Below are positions 37,144 through 46,182 of a stretch of 64,000 nt of DNA, in pieces. This stretch comes from Paenibacillus selenitireducens (GTDB lineage: Bacteria; Bacillota; Bacilli; Paenibacillales; Paenibacillaceae): the NCBI RefSeq assembly GCF_002021565.1, contig NZ_MSZX01000012.1, positions 124,027 to 188,026 of the forward strand. The letters run 5' to 3'. The translations under genes were made by a program, and so were the position numbers. Below the pieces are notes generated by a model, which saw nothing but the letters and a program-made list of their open reading frames with translations, made no database searches and was not told the DNA's origin. Position 1 is the first letter of the stretch; every line of letters begins with the position of its first letter.

Positions 37144-37353
37144 AAATTCTGTTTCTCAGATAGAAACATCAGCTATAGGGTCCGCAACCCCATAACTCAT
37201 ACCTCCATCAGGAAGTATGAAAAGGGCATTTAACCCAACCTCATCACCACGCCATCGACGATCCACGTCTAAGGTACACTACATACCCACAGCATGACCG
37301 AGTACCTACCCTGATAGAGGTGTAGTAGGCATAACCTTTAGGCGATAAAACTC
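37144..37353 (-). ncRNA. Structured leader/intercistronic RNA candidate in the polysaccharide operon
   Basis: The 210 non-coding bases between the tyrosine kinase and galU form several hairpins on the minus strand. A 9-bp stem CATACTTCC/GGAGGTATG with loop TGAT is at 37198-37219, GGGT/ACCC at 37178-37190 and GTTTCT/AGAAAC at 37151-37167. A long-range pair AGGTAC/GTACCT joins 37272-37277 and 37302-37307. None has a T-run, so these are not simple terminators. The position, after the kinase gene of a biofilm-type operon, is like the EAR (epsC) element of Bacillus; I could not confirm that by sequence. Confidence 0.45.
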
Positions 37354-38043
37354 TTACTCTTGGATGCCATAATAAGAATAGTGCTCCGCCTCGGACTTAT
37401 AGAATTTCTTGTTATTCAGTACAACGCCAAGAATTTGAGCCTGAACATGTGCTAACTTCTCTTTGGATTTCAAAATGTACTCGCGCTTCGTTTTCCCTGC
37501 CATCACCACAAGAATGACGCCGTCGCTTATCGCCGCTACAACAAGACCGTCCGATACTGCCATGATGGGAGCTGTATCTATGAGAATGAGATCGTATTCT
37601 TCCTTTAGACTTTCAAGTAGTTCATTGAATGTACTATTCGCCAATAGTTCCGTCGGATTAGGGGGGATCGGGCCAGATGGAATAACCGATAGATTATCAA
37701 TGGTCGTGCTGCGGACGGATTCCGCATAGGGACACTGATTAGCTAAGACATTGGACAGCCCTATTTTATTGGAGATATCAAAAACCACTTGCAATGAAGG
37801 GTGTCTCAAGTCCGCATCAATTAATATCACTTTTTTCCCTTCTTGCGCGTAGGCCACAGCCAGATTACTGATGGTCGTTGTTTTCCCCTCACTAGCGAGT
37901 GTCGAGGCGACGCAGATCACCCGCAATTCATGATTCCAACTTGAAAATTGAATATTGGTTCTTAGATTACGATATCCCTCTGCAATGGGAGATCTGCGGT
38001 TAATATTCATAATTAACTTCGATTCATCGGCTAATCGACGCAT
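37354..38043 (-). CDS. Tyrosine-protein kinase (BY-kinase, CapB type)
   Basis: A 229-residue cytosolic BY-kinase. Walker A is ASEGKTTTISNLA near residue 50, Walker A-prime VILIDADLRHP near 72 and Walker B LILIDTAP near 153. A C-terminal tyrosine cluster (FYKSEAEHYSYYG) is the autophosphorylation site. It overlaps the modulator gene by 20 bases, has AGGAGA before the ATG, and pairs with the membrane modulator upstream to control chain length and export of the polysaccharide. The phosphatase gene two positions upstream reverses its phosphorylation. Confidence 0.93.
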   Translation of the reverse strand: MRRLADESKLIMNINRRSPIAEGYRNLRTNIQFSSWNHELRVICVASTLASEGKTTTISNLAVAYAQEGKKVILIDADLRHPSLQVVFDISNKIGLSNVLANQCPYAESVRSTTIDNLSVIPSGPIPPNPTELLANSTFNELLESLKEEYDLILIDTAPIMAVSDGLVVAAISDGVILVVMAGKTKREYILKSKEKLAHVQAQILGVVLNNKKFYKSEAEHYSYYGIQE

Positions 38044-38776
38044 ATTGTTGCTCTCCTACTTGTTTTTTGGATCGTGCTCTGGCTCTTATTCGTAAGTCAC
38101 GTTTGCTCATTCTTCCAATCGTGCCCAGCGTGGAAAGCTCCAAATATCGTTCAATATCATAGTCCGATTTAATCGTGTCATCGAAATATTCAATGAGAAG
38201 AACGATCCCCACGGCCACCATAAGCGAAGCAACAAAAGCAAGGACAAGATTTAATTTGATTAACGGGCTGACAGGCATGGCGTTCGGATTCGGCTGCGCG
38301 GTATCCAAGATGGATATATTATCGATTTTCATGATTTTAGGAATTTCTTCTTTGAAAACTTGTGAGATTGCATTGACGATATTCATCGCTTGGGTGTAAG
38401 AGGCATCGCGAATTTTCAAAGCGATAATTTGGGAGTTTTGTGTGGTAACAACTTTAAGGCGTTCTCTTAAGTCTTGCGCGGTGACTTGAAGTTCTGGGTG
38501 CTTTGACACGACTTGATCCATGATTTTCCCCGAACCTAATATTTCTTTATAGGAGTTAATGAGCATAATATTCGAATTAATCTCGTTAATGTCGAGGGAT
38601 GGTTTCCCTTGCCCGTCCAGATTTGATTTATTGACGATGAGCGTACTTGTCGCTTCATACACTGGCTTCATGACATACATGCTGTATACGCCAGCTACTG
38701 CCGTACATAACACGACAGCAAGAAGAATAAACCACATTCTCTTTCGTAACATGCGCAGCAATAATTTCAATTCCAT
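38024..38776 (-). CDS. Chain-length determinant/kinase modulator (Wzz family, CapA type)
   Basis: A 250-residue membrane protein with an N-terminal span (residues 15-35), an extracytoplasmic part and a second span near 178-198. The cytosolic tail after LLIEYFDDTIKSDYDIER activates the BY-kinase in CapA-type proteins. NPNAMPVSPLIKLNLVL near 163 is the Pro-rich motif before the second span. A GGAGG site precedes the ATG. It is the second gene of the cluster. Confidence 0.92.
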   Translation of the reverse strand: MELKLLLRMLRKRMWFILLAVVLCTAVAGVYSMYVMKPVYEATSTLIVNKSNLDGQGKPSLDINEINSNIMLINSYKEILGSGKIMDQVVSKHPELQVTAQDLRERLKVVTTQNSQIIALKIRDASYTQAMNIVNAISQVFKEEIPKIMKIDNISILDTAQPNPNAMPVSPLIKLNLVLAFVASLMVAVGIVLLIEYFDDTIKSDYDIERYLELSTLGTIGRMSKRDLRIRARARSKKQVGEQQYASISR

Positions 38777-38799
38777 AACTAACCCTCCACAAACATGTG

Positions 38800-39558
38800 T
38801 TAGATTTCTTCCGTCCGCTCGCGAACCGAATCATCATATAGACTTACGATTTCCTCCCCTCGTATTAATCGAGAGGCATTTGCTTGCAAGGCTGCCGTAT
38901 AAGAAGAATGCCTTAATTCCTCAACCATCTTATATCCCTCTCGAAAGTAAAATTTGCGTTGTATCACGTCATGGGCATCCGATGCTATAAGGTGAGCATA
39001 TTGCCGACGGCAGATCCATTTGGCCGTCTCTTGCACTTTTCGTCCAAAATAACCTATTAATGATTGTGTCGTGACCTGTAAGAGAATACCGTGCTCCAAC
39101 CAACCCCTAAGGATTTCAGGTTGCTGGATGACCCCTACATTGCGCTCGGGGTGAGCAATAAGGATACGAAGTTGATGACGTGCCATATAAGATACAAATT
39201 CGAACAGATAAGACGGTATCGCTTTGGATGGAAGTTCAACTAATATGTAAGGGGAACCTGCTAACGTCTGGATTCTACCTTTGCGATGCTCTGTTCGATA
39301 TTCATTGGTTAGACGAAATTCTTGCCCTGGTAATACTGTTAACGGGATACCTTGTTTTTTCAATTTTTCATTGAATTTATGGACAGACCGTTGAATGGTT
39401 GAAGCCGGCGTACTATACCGCTTGGTGGCATGGTGCGGCGTTGCAATCATCGTATGAATTCCTTGCTTCACAGCAGCTTCAGCCATCCTTATAGCTCCCT
39501 CCATCGTTCGAGGGCCATCATCCACATCAGGCAAAATATGACAATGTGTATCAATCAT
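38800..39558 (-). CDS. PHP-type tyrosine-protein phosphatase (YwqE/CpsB-like)
   Basis: A 252-residue manganese-dependent phosphatase of the PHP fold. Metal-binding motifs are IDTHCHILPDVDDGP at the N-terminus, IATPHH near 40, IAHPERN near 135 and IASDAHD near 198. It dephosphorylates the BY-kinase and its targets. It is the first gene of the polysaccharide biosynthesis operon, followed by modulator and kinase, the standard Gram-positive order. Confidence 0.93.
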   Translation of the reverse strand: MIDTHCHILPDVDDGPRTMEGAIRMAEAAVKQGIHTMIATPHHATKRYSTPASTIQRSVHKFNEKLKKQGIPLTVLPGQEFRLTNEYRTEHRKGRIQTLAGSPYILVELPSKAIPSYLFEFVSYMARHQLRILIAHPERNVGVIQQPEILRGWLEHGILLQVTTQSLIGYFGRKVQETAKWICRRQYAHLIASDAHDVIQRKFYFREGYKMVEELRHSSYTAALQANASRLIRGEEIVSLYDDSVRERTEEI

Positions 39559-39636
39559 CCATTCCCACCCTAATTCCTGTGTTTTCTGCGACTAAATCAC
39601 TAATGCATGGACAAGCGAAATATAGTAGAATAAATT

Positions 39637-40071
39637 TTAATGATAGAATGTGACAGTTCGTAACAATTCATTGTACAAGCGGTGGATTCTTTGTTGCCGA
39701 GGTAGGATCGTTCGAAGATAATCATGAAGTAGTTTGCTTAGAAGGATTCTTTCCGCGTCGCTTTGTATCAATTGAATGCCATATTCGTACAAATTCTCTT
39801 CTTCGGTTCTCCACATGACACAGCCCCTTAGTTCCAGCTGGACCTGCAATAGCTGTAGCTCAATACCTAATATATAGTGGGAAGCAACCGGAAATTTCAG
39901 ATGTGTTAGCATCCTTAGTCCGGAAGGACTTAGATTAATCACTAACACAGGATGCTCTTTACTAGGGGCAGGCTTGCCATTTGTCGTTTCAATTCGTAAA
40001 TGCCCTAATATAGGCGGTATCAATCGAAGTCTGACGTGTGTTCTGCCAAAAGATCTGTTATTTGGACGCAT
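39637..40071 (-). CDS. PilZ-domain protein, putative c-di-GMP receptor
   Basis: A 144-residue cytosolic protein. The N-terminal Arg-rich RTHVRLRL and the motif INLSPSGLRM near residue 46 correspond to the PilZ RxxxR and (D/N)xSxxG elements that bind cyclic-di-GMP. The remaining residues form the PilZ beta barrel (YEYGIQLI near 95) and a C-terminal helix. AAGGA precedes the ATG. It lies directly upstream of the polysaccharide operon and divergent from the XRE regulator, suggesting that c-di-GMP influences polysaccharide output. Which enzyme it contacts is unknown. Confidence 0.82.
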   Translation of the reverse strand: MRPNNRSFGRTHVRLRLIPPILGHLRIETTNGKPAPSKEHPVLVINLSPSGLRMLTHLKFPVASHYILGIELQLLQVQLELRGCVMWRTEEENLYEYGIQLIQSDAERILLSKLLHDYLRTILPRQQRIHRLYNELLRTVTFYH

Positions 40072-40163
40072 ACACCAATTCCTTCTTCATTAAGATCCAA
40101 CATCTTGGTTTAGCCAAGTTGATTCAGGGAATAATGCTACTAATCGTTTCTTTTTCATATAAT

Positions 40164-40216
40164 TGATACAATATGTATCACTGTTGACACTATTAATTTA
40201 CGATACATTTTGTAAC
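40164..40216 (+). promoter_or_regulatory. xre promoter with two operator palindromes (shared with pilZ)
   Basis: A perfect -35 TTGACA lies at 40184-40189, with a weak -10 around 40205-40212. TGATACA-ATA-TGTATCA (40164-40180) sits upstream of the -35, and GATACA-TTT-TGTAAC (40202-40216) covers the -10. Both fit GWTACA-N3-TGTAWC. The arrangement predicts autorepression by the XRE protein and probably control of the divergent pilZ gene. Confidence 0.62.
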
Positions 40217-40279
40217 ATGTCAAGGTTTTTTTACGATGTCCATCATTACATTTGCAAGCACCTTTGGGGAGGAAAATAA

Positions 40280-40651
40280 ATGAAATACGGGAATCGAATA
40301 GCAGATTTGCGGGAGCGGAAAGGGTGGACGCAGGAGGAGCTGGCAACAACCATCGGCATCAGCCGTGCTGCCCTGTCACACTACGAGAAGAATCGAAGAA
40401 AACCCGACTTTGAGACACTGACACAGTTAGCCGACTTATTCCAGGTATCTATCGACTATCTTATAGGAAGAACGAGTCAATCCCAGCATCCGATGGATGG
40501 GGATGTTCATCAATTTACGGAGCAGCTCGAACTCTCCGACTCTGAACTATTGGAGAAATTTAGTCTAACGATCGACGGCCATAAATTAACCGATGAAGAA
40601 GCACGCCGGTTTATCGCTTTTGTACGTGCCGAACGGATGATGAATTCCTAA
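40280..40651 (+). CDS. XRE-family helix-turn-helix transcriptional regulator
   Basis: A 123-residue DNA-binding protein. The HTH_3 domain covers residues 5-60: IADLRERKGWTQEELATTIG, then ISRAALSHYEKNRRKPD. The C-terminal 50 residues (LSDSELLEKFSLTIDG, LTDEEARRFIAFVRAER) form a helical region common in Bacillus XRE regulators and probably mediate dimerisation. GGGGAGG precedes the ATG. The gene diverges from pilZ and the polysaccharide operon, and operator-like palindromes lie in its promoter and beyond the far end of the cluster, so it is probably the local regulator. Confidence 0.92.
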   Translation: MKYGNRIADLRERKGWTQEELATTIGISRAALSHYEKNRRKPDFETLTQLADLFQVSIDYLIGRTSQSQHPMDGDVHQFTEQLELSDSELLEKFSLTIDGHKLTDEEARRFIAFVRAERMMNS

Positions 40652-40658
40652 ATATAAC

Positions 40659-40708
40659 AATCCTCAAGCAAACGAATGAATCGTATCCATTCGGTTTGAT
40701 TGAGGATT
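40659..40708. terminator. Bidirectional terminator between xre and the small minus-strand gene
   Basis: A long stem AATCCTCAA...TTGAGGATT with additional inner pairing lies 8 bases after the xre stop and just beyond the stop of the 52-residue gene on the other strand. T-runs are poor. Confidence 0.65.
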
Positions 40709-40716
40709 ATTTATTG

Positions 40717-40875
40717 TTAAGGGGTGGAGAGTTGCGTCCTCATTTGGGCCAGCTCGGCAAGCCACTTCTCTTCGCTTATTCCAAGCTGCTGCAATACCTT
40801 CAGCACATCGATTTCTAATTTACCTTCAGGTTCTGGTATCCCTTGAATGGACTCAACGTTATATTCTTCGCTCAT
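40717..40875 (-). CDS. Small acidic hypothetical protein (52 residues)
   Basis: A short open frame of 52 codons starts MSEEYNVESIQGIPEPEG and continues into a predicted amphipathic helix (LEIDVLKVLQQLGISEEKW) to a stop just before the terminator shared with xre. GCGAGGG lies 8 bases before the ATG. The composition is acidic, Glu/Leu-rich and without Cys. I recognise no family. Its convergence with the xre gene and its helix would suit a small protein partner, but that is only a guess. Confidence 0.5.
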   Translation of the reverse strand: MSEEYNVESIQGIPEPEGKLEIDVLKVLQQLGISEEKWLAELAQMRTQLSTP

Positions 40876-41258
40876 GGTATGTACCCTCGCTTCACGAAAT
40901 ATTCAATGGTCATTGCTTTTCCCTGTATGACACAAGCCTTATTATAAATTAAGCTCGCTCGATATGTTGTCGTTATCTGAATGCAATTCCCAAAAGTTCC
41001 CCTGTTTTTTTGTCGAATCGATTAACGTTTAGTATAAAATAAGGACAAACCTCATACATCTGTGGTCGGATAAGATTTGTCGGTCCTATAATTCACAGCT
41101 ACTATCGAATGCCTTAACTCTTTCACGTCAGTTCAATGCATTAAACCCATACGTTTCCCGCATGGGGGAGGGATGGGTATGGGGTTCCAACCGCTGTTGA
41201 AATCGTGTTGTTTGAATTTATTTACCCTACTCCGGAAATTTATAAATTCTATAATATC
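40876..41258. other. Intergenic stretch without recognised gene
   Basis: No convincing gene was found. AT-rich segments near 40930-40950 and 41025-41045 could be promoters (TATAAT- and TATAAA-like). A very short frame near 41175 preceded by a G-rich stretch runs into the gltB terminator and is not credible. Confidence 0.5.
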
Positions 41259-41299
41259 CAAAAAAACCTCCATTTGTCCGTCGACAAATGAAGGTTTTC
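41259..41299 (-). terminator. Terminator of gltB
   Basis: On the minus strand AACCTTCATTTGTC/GACAAATGGAGGTT with a short loop is followed by a T-run, 30 to 70 bases after the gltB stop. Confidence 0.85.
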
Positions 41300-41328
41300 T
41301 ATCCAGAAGAGTTACATAAACAACAATC

Positions 41329-44300
41329 TTAGGCCTTAACCAATTCACGCATGCTTGACTCGAATGCAGCCATTAGCGCGCGCTCACCTTGCAAGCCTTG
41401 ATCCTCAGCTTTTGCAATGTATTCCATCATTTTCTTGTAATCTTTAGGAATCACGCGAACGAACTGCGGAAGTGTTGCTGCCCAATTCGATAGAATGCGT
41501 TGACCTAGCGGACTTCCAGTATACTTCACATGCTCCTCGATCAGGGTACGAAGCTCTTGCTCTTCTTGCGCATCTTCCACGCGCTCAAGCAATACCATCT
41601 CCAGGTTGGCACGATGGACGAAAGATTGATCCGTATCGAGTACGTAGGCGATCCCGCCCGACATCCCTGCTGCGAAGTTACGACCTGTCTTCCCAAGGAC
41701 AACGACGCGTCCACCGGTCATATATTCACAACCATGGTCACCCGTACCTTCAACGACAACCTGTGCACCAGAGTTCCGAACGGCGAACCGTTCACCAGCC
41801 ATCCCGTTAATATAAGCTTTACCTGCCGTAGCTCCGTAGAACGCGGTGTTCCCAATAATCACATTCTCTTCCGCTGCGAAAGATGCTTTCTCAGACGGCT
41901 TCACAATAATCTTACCGCCCGACAAGCCTTTACCGACATAGTCATTCGAATCGCCTTCAACGTGAAGGGTAATGCCTTTCGGTATGAACGCACCTAGACT
42001 TTGACCCGCTGTTCCGACAAAGTTAAAGCGAATCGTATCTTCAGGCAACCCTGCTGCCCCATAACGACGCGTCACTTCACTGCCAAGGATCGTCCCCGTT
42101 GCACGGTTCACGTTACAGATCGGCAGCGTCGCTTCCACTGGCATTTGTTGCTCTAACGCTTGTTCCGCAAGCGGAATCAGCTTTTCCATATCGAGCGTCA
42201 ATTCCAAGCCATGGTTCTGCGATTGTACGCAATAACGCTCGCTATCTTCCGGCATTTCCGGTTGATACAGCATGGAGGATAAATCCACGCCTTTGGATTT
42301 CCAATGATCGATCGCTTTCTTCGCGTCAAGACGTTCTGTACGGCCGACCATTTCGTTCACAGTCCGGAAGCCAAGCTCTGCCATAATCTCACGGAACTCT
42401 TGGGCGATAAAGCGCATATAGTTCGCTACATGCTCAGGGTCGCCCTTAAAGTTCTTACGTAGTTCAGGATTTTGTGTCGCGACCCCAACCGGACAGGTAT
42501 CCAATTGGCAGACACGCATCATGATACATCCCAGAACAATCAATGGCGATGTCGAGAAGCCGTATTCCTCTGCTCCAAGCAGCGCCGCGATCGCAACGTC
42601 ACGACCATTCATCATTTTACCATCGGTTTCGACGACAACCCGATCGCGAAGGTTATTGATGATCAAGGTTTGATGCGTCTCCGCAAGCCCGAGTTCCCAA
42701 GGCATCCCCGCATGACGGATCGATGCTTGCGGAGAAGCGCCTGTACCGCCGTCATAACCGCTCACGAGAATGACATCTGCACGGCCTTTGGCTACCCCGG
42801 CCGCGATGGTGCCTACGCCCACTTCAGATACAAGCTTCACGTTAATCCGCGCCCGAGGGTTTGCATTCTTAAGATCATAGATTAATTCCGCTAAATCCTC
42901 AATCGAATAAATATCATGATGCGGCGGCGGTGAAATCAGACCTACACCCGGTGTAGATCCGCGTACTTCCGCAACCCATGGATATACTTTACGGCCTGGA
43001 AGCTGTCCGCCTTCACCCGGCTTTGCGCCCTGCGCCATCTTGATTTGAATTTCATCTGCATTCACAAGGTAGTTCGATGTAACACCGAAACGTCCCGATG
43101 CGACTTGTTTAATGGCACTGCGGCGTGAATCGCCGTTCGCATCCGGGATGAAGCGCGCAGGATCCTCCCCGCCTTCCCCTGTATTACTCTTCCCGCCTAT
43201 ACGATTCATCGCAATCGCAAGGCTCTCATGTGCTTCCTTACTAATGGAACCGAAGGACATCGCTCCTGTTTTGAAACGTCGCATAATGGATTCCACCGAC
43301 TCGACTTCCTCAATCGGAACGGATCCGCCCGTATGCGTGAAGTCAAGTAAGGAACGAAGCGTTAAATGCTTCTCGTTCTCCCCTTGTACCAGATGAGAGA
43401 ACTTCTTATATAATTTGTAATCATTCGTGCGGCACGCATGCTGCAGCGTATGAATCGTCTGTGGACTGAATAGGTGATCTTCACCATCTTTACGCCATTG
43501 ATATTCCCCGCCGGAATCCAATGTCATATCATTCACCATATCTTCCGTGAATGCGCGACGATGTGGCTTCAATGTTTCTTCTGTAATCTCTTCCAGACCA
43601 ATACCGCCAATACGCGACGGCGTCCAAGTGAAATATGCATCAACAAATTGTTCTTTCAACCCAACCGCTTCGAAAATTTGAGCTCCGCGATACGATTGAA
43701 TCGTCGAAATCCCCATTTTCGATAAAATTTTCACAACGCCCTTTGTTGCTGCTTTAATGAAGTTCTTCACAGCTTTGTCATGCGACACGCCGCGAATCAT
43801 GCCCTGACGAATCATATCATCTAGGGTCTCGAAAGCCAGGTAAGGGTTGACTGCACTAACACCATACCCAAGCAAAAGAGCAAAATGGTGAACTTCACGC
43901 GGTTCGCCGGATTCTAATAAAATACTAACTTTCGTTCTTGTACCTTGGCGAATCAAATGATGATGTAATGTAGAAACCGCGAGAAGGGCTGGAATGGCCG
44001 CATTCTCTTGATCGTTCCCACGGTCGGATAGAATAATGATATTGTGACCTTTCGCGATCACGCGATCCGCCGCTTCACACATCACCTGCAAGGCATTGCG
44101 TAACCCTTCGGCACCTTCATGCGCGAAGAAGAACATTGGAATCGTAATCGACTTGAAGCCTGGACGATGCAGATGGCGAAGCTTCGCAAACTCTTCGTTC
44201 GAAAGCACCGGTGTGCTGAGATGAATTTGACGGGCGCTTTCGGGCTCGGGATTCAGCAAATTACGTTCAGGACCAATGGTCGTACCTGTCGATGTCACAA

Positions 44301-45930
44301 TCTCTTCACGAATCGCATCGATCGGCGGGTTCGTTACCTGTGCGAACATCTGCTTGAAGTAGTTATACAGCCGCTGCGGGTGATCCGATAGAATCGCTAA
44401 TGGCGCATCATAACCCATCGATCCGATCGCTTCGGCTCCCGTTGTTGCCATCGGCTCCAGAACTTTGCGAAGCTCTTCATAGGTATAGCCGAACGCTTGC
44501 TGGCGGCGATGCACGGTAGCACGATCCGGTTCTGGCAATTCTTTGGCATCCGGCAGATCATTTAGATCTACCAAATGCTCCTCCAGCCATTCTTGATAAG
44601 GATGCTCGGAAGCAATCTGTGCTTTCACTTCTTCATCCGAAATGATACGGCCTTGAGCCGTATCGACGAGCAGCATCCGCCCTGGGCGAAGACGATCTTT
44701 ATATAAAATGTTATCTTGATCGATCTCTAGAACTCCCGCCTCGGAAGCCAAAACGATCAAATCATCCTTTGTGACCACATAACGCGCCGGACGTAACCCG
44801 TTCCGATCCAGAATCGCACCGATCTGCACACCATCCGTAAACGCCATGGCAGCAGGTCCGTCCCACGGTTCCATTAAGGAACTGTGATATTGATAGAATG
44901 CGCGTTTCGCAGGATCCATACCCTCATGATTCGACCAGGGTTCCGGAACCATCATCATCGCGACATGGGGTAAAGAACGTCCTGCCAAGTATAGAAACTC
45001 TAATGTATTATCAAACATCGCCGTATCCGAGCCATCCTGATTGATGATCGGCATAATTTTGGATGTATCTTCACCAAACACATCGGAATCACATAACGTT
45101 TGGCGTGCATGCATCCAGTTCACATTGCCGCGCAAGGTGTTAATCTCTCCGTTATGAATAAGATAACGGTATGGATGCGCGCGCTCCCAACTCGGGAACG
45201 TATTCGTACTGAAACGGGAATGCACTAAAGCAATCGCGGATTCTAGTGCATCATCTTGCAAATCCACATAGAAATCGCCAACTTGCTCTGTCGTCAACAT
45301 TCCTTTATAGACTACTTTGCGGCAAGAAAAGCTGGATACGTAGAAGCTATCCGCTCCTTCACCGCCTGCATAACGAATCGCCTGCTCCGCACGTTTACGA
45401 ATGACATATAATTTACGTTCAAATGCTAGATCATCCGCAGATGACAACGCTTCTGAACGACCGATCAATACCTGACGAACATATGGCTTTACCGCTTTGG
45501 CGGACTTGCCTAATTTCTCGTCATGCGTCGGAACCGTTCTCCAACCAAGCAAATGTTGTCCTTCTTCTCTCACAATCGCTTCGAGTGCTGCTTCATGCTT
45601 CGCACGCAAGGCTTCGTCTTGCGACATGAATAACATCCCTACCCCGTATTGTCCGGCTGCAGGTAAGGCAACGCCAACGGACTCCATCTCTTTCACCAAA
45701 AACCGGTGAGGAATTTGCAGCATAATCCCTGCGCCATCCCCTGTATTCGGTTCACTGCCTTGCCCGCCACGGTGCTCCATGTTCACCAAGACGGTTAGCG
45801 CTTGTCGTACAATTTCGTGCGACTTCTGACCTTTAATGTGCGCAACAAACCCCATACCACAGGCGTCTTTTTCAAATTGCGGATCGTATAAGCCCTGTTT
45901 AGGAGGCAGGCCATTCCCGTTAAGCTTCAT
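41329..45930 (-). CDS. gltB: Glutamate synthase (NADPH), large subunit
   Basis: The 1533-residue large subunit converts glutamine and 2-oxoglutarate to two glutamates. Cys24 in [10 protein letters not shown] is the N-terminal nucleophile left after removal of a short propeptide; the class II amidotransferase domain reaches to about 430. A central domain follows to about 780. The FMN-binding synthase domain has [11 protein letters not shown] near 1055 and the 3Fe-4S Cys set in [15 protein letters not shown] near 1130. The GXGXG helix domain ([17 protein letters not shown]) ends the protein near 1430. The small subunit gene gltD is not in the window; downstream is a terminator. Length is normal. 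Confidence 0.97.
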   Translation of the reverse strand: MKLNGNGLPPKQGLYDPQFEKDACGMGFVAHIKGQKSHEIVRQALTVLVNMEHRGGQGSEPNTGDGAGIMLQIPHRFLVKEMESVGVALPAAGQYGVGMLFMSQDEALRAKHEAALEAIVREEGQHLLGWRTVPTHDEKLGKSAKAVKPYVRQVLIGRSEALSSADDLAFERKLYVIRKRAEQAIRYAGGEGADSFYVSSFSCRKVVYKGMLTTEQVGDFYVDLQDDALESAIALVHSRFSTNTFPSWERAHPYRYLIHNGEINTLRGNVNWMHARQTLCDSDVFGEDTSKIMPIINQDGSDTAMFDNTLEFLYLAGRSLPHVAMMMVPEPWSNHEGMDPAKRAFYQYHSSLMEPWDGPAAMAFTDGVQIGAILDRNGLRPARYVVTKDDLIVLASEAGVLEIDQDNILYKDRLRPGRMLLVDTAQGRIISDEEVKAQIASEHPYQEWLEEHLVDLNDLPDAKELPEPDRATVHRRQQAFGYTYEELRKVLEPMATTGAEAIGSMGYDAPLAILSDHPQRLYNYFKQMFAQVTNPPIDAIREEIVTSTGTTIGPERNLLNPEPESARQIHLSTPVLSNEEFAKLRHLHRPGFKSITIPMFFFAHEGAEGLRNALQVMCEAADRVIAKGHNIIILSDRGNDQENAAIPALLAVSTLHHHLIRQGTRTKVSILLESGEPREVHHFALLLGYGVSAVNPYLAFETLDDMIRQGMIRGVSHDKAVKNFIKAATKGVVKILSKMGISTIQSYRGAQIFEAVGLKEQFVDAYFTWTPSRIGGIGLEEITEETLKPHRRAFTEDMVNDMTLDSGGEYQWRKDGEDHLFSPQTIHTLQHACRTNDYKLYKKFSHLVQGENEKHLTLRSLLDFTHTGGSVPIEEVESVESIMRRFKTGAMSFGSISKEAHESLAIAMNRIGGKSNTGEGGEDPARFIPDANGDSRRSAIKQVASGRFGVTSNYLVNADEIQIKMAQGAKPGEGGQLPGRKVYPWVAEVRGSTPGVGLISPPPHHDIYSIEDLAELIYDLKNANPRARINVKLVSEVGVGTIAAGVAKGRADVILVSGYDGGTGASPQASIRHAGMPWELGLAETHQTLIINNLRDRVVVETDGKMMNGRDVAIAALLGAEEYGFSTSPLIVLGCIMMRVCQLDTCPVGVATQNPELRKNFKGDPEHVANYMRFIAQEFREIMAELGFRTVNEMVGRTERLDAKKAIDHWKSKGVDLSSMLYQPEMPEDSERYCVQSQNHGLELTLDMEKLIPLAEQALEQQMPVEATLPICNVNRATGTILGSEVTRRYGAAGLPEDTIRFNFVGTAGQSLGAFIPKGITLHVEGDSNDYVGKGLSGGKIIVKPSEKASFAAEENVIIGNTAFYGATAGKAYINGMAGERFAVRNSGAQVVVEGTGDHGCEYMTGGRVVVLGKTGRNFAAGMSGGIAYVLDTDQSFVHRANLEMVLLERVEDAQEEQELRTLIEEHVKYTGSPLGQRILSNWAATLPQFVRVIPKDYKKMMEYIAKAEDQGLQGERALMAAFESSMRELVKA

Positions 45931-45956
45931 CGTAGCATCGCAACCTTTCTAAGTGA

Positions 45957-45984
45957 TCTATAGATAAAAATGAGTACTTGACAA
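45957..45984 (-). promoter_or_regulatory. Putative gltB promoter
   Basis: On the minus strand TTGTCA (45979-45984) and TATAGA (45957-45962) are separated by 16 bases. An AT-rich imperfect palindrome (AATTATT...AATAATT) lies just upstream at about 45984-46001 and may be a regulator site. Confidence 0.45.
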
Positions 45985-46122
45985 ATTATTATTGAATAAT
46001 TGTATCACCCTGAAAAAGGTCAAGGCAATTTAAACATTTTTATGATCGCGATAAGAAAGATTGACTGATTTTCGTCAAAAAAATATAAAGTTTGTGCCTA
46101 AATGTACATGGTCAATAGGTAC

Positions 46123-46166
46123 AAAAAATGCTCTAGAACTGCATAACCATGCAACCTAGAGCATTT
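46123..46166 (-). terminator. Terminator of the yhgE-like gene
   Basis: On the minus strand AAATGCTCTAG/CTAGAGCATTT with a long loop is followed by a T-run, about 20 bases after the stop codon. Confidence 0.85.
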
Positions 46167-46182
46167 CGAATTTATCTATACC

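Noticed and set aside
41160-41330. Short plus-strand frame after a G-rich stretch near 41175
   Set aside because: It runs across the gltB terminator into gltB antisense and looks like chance.
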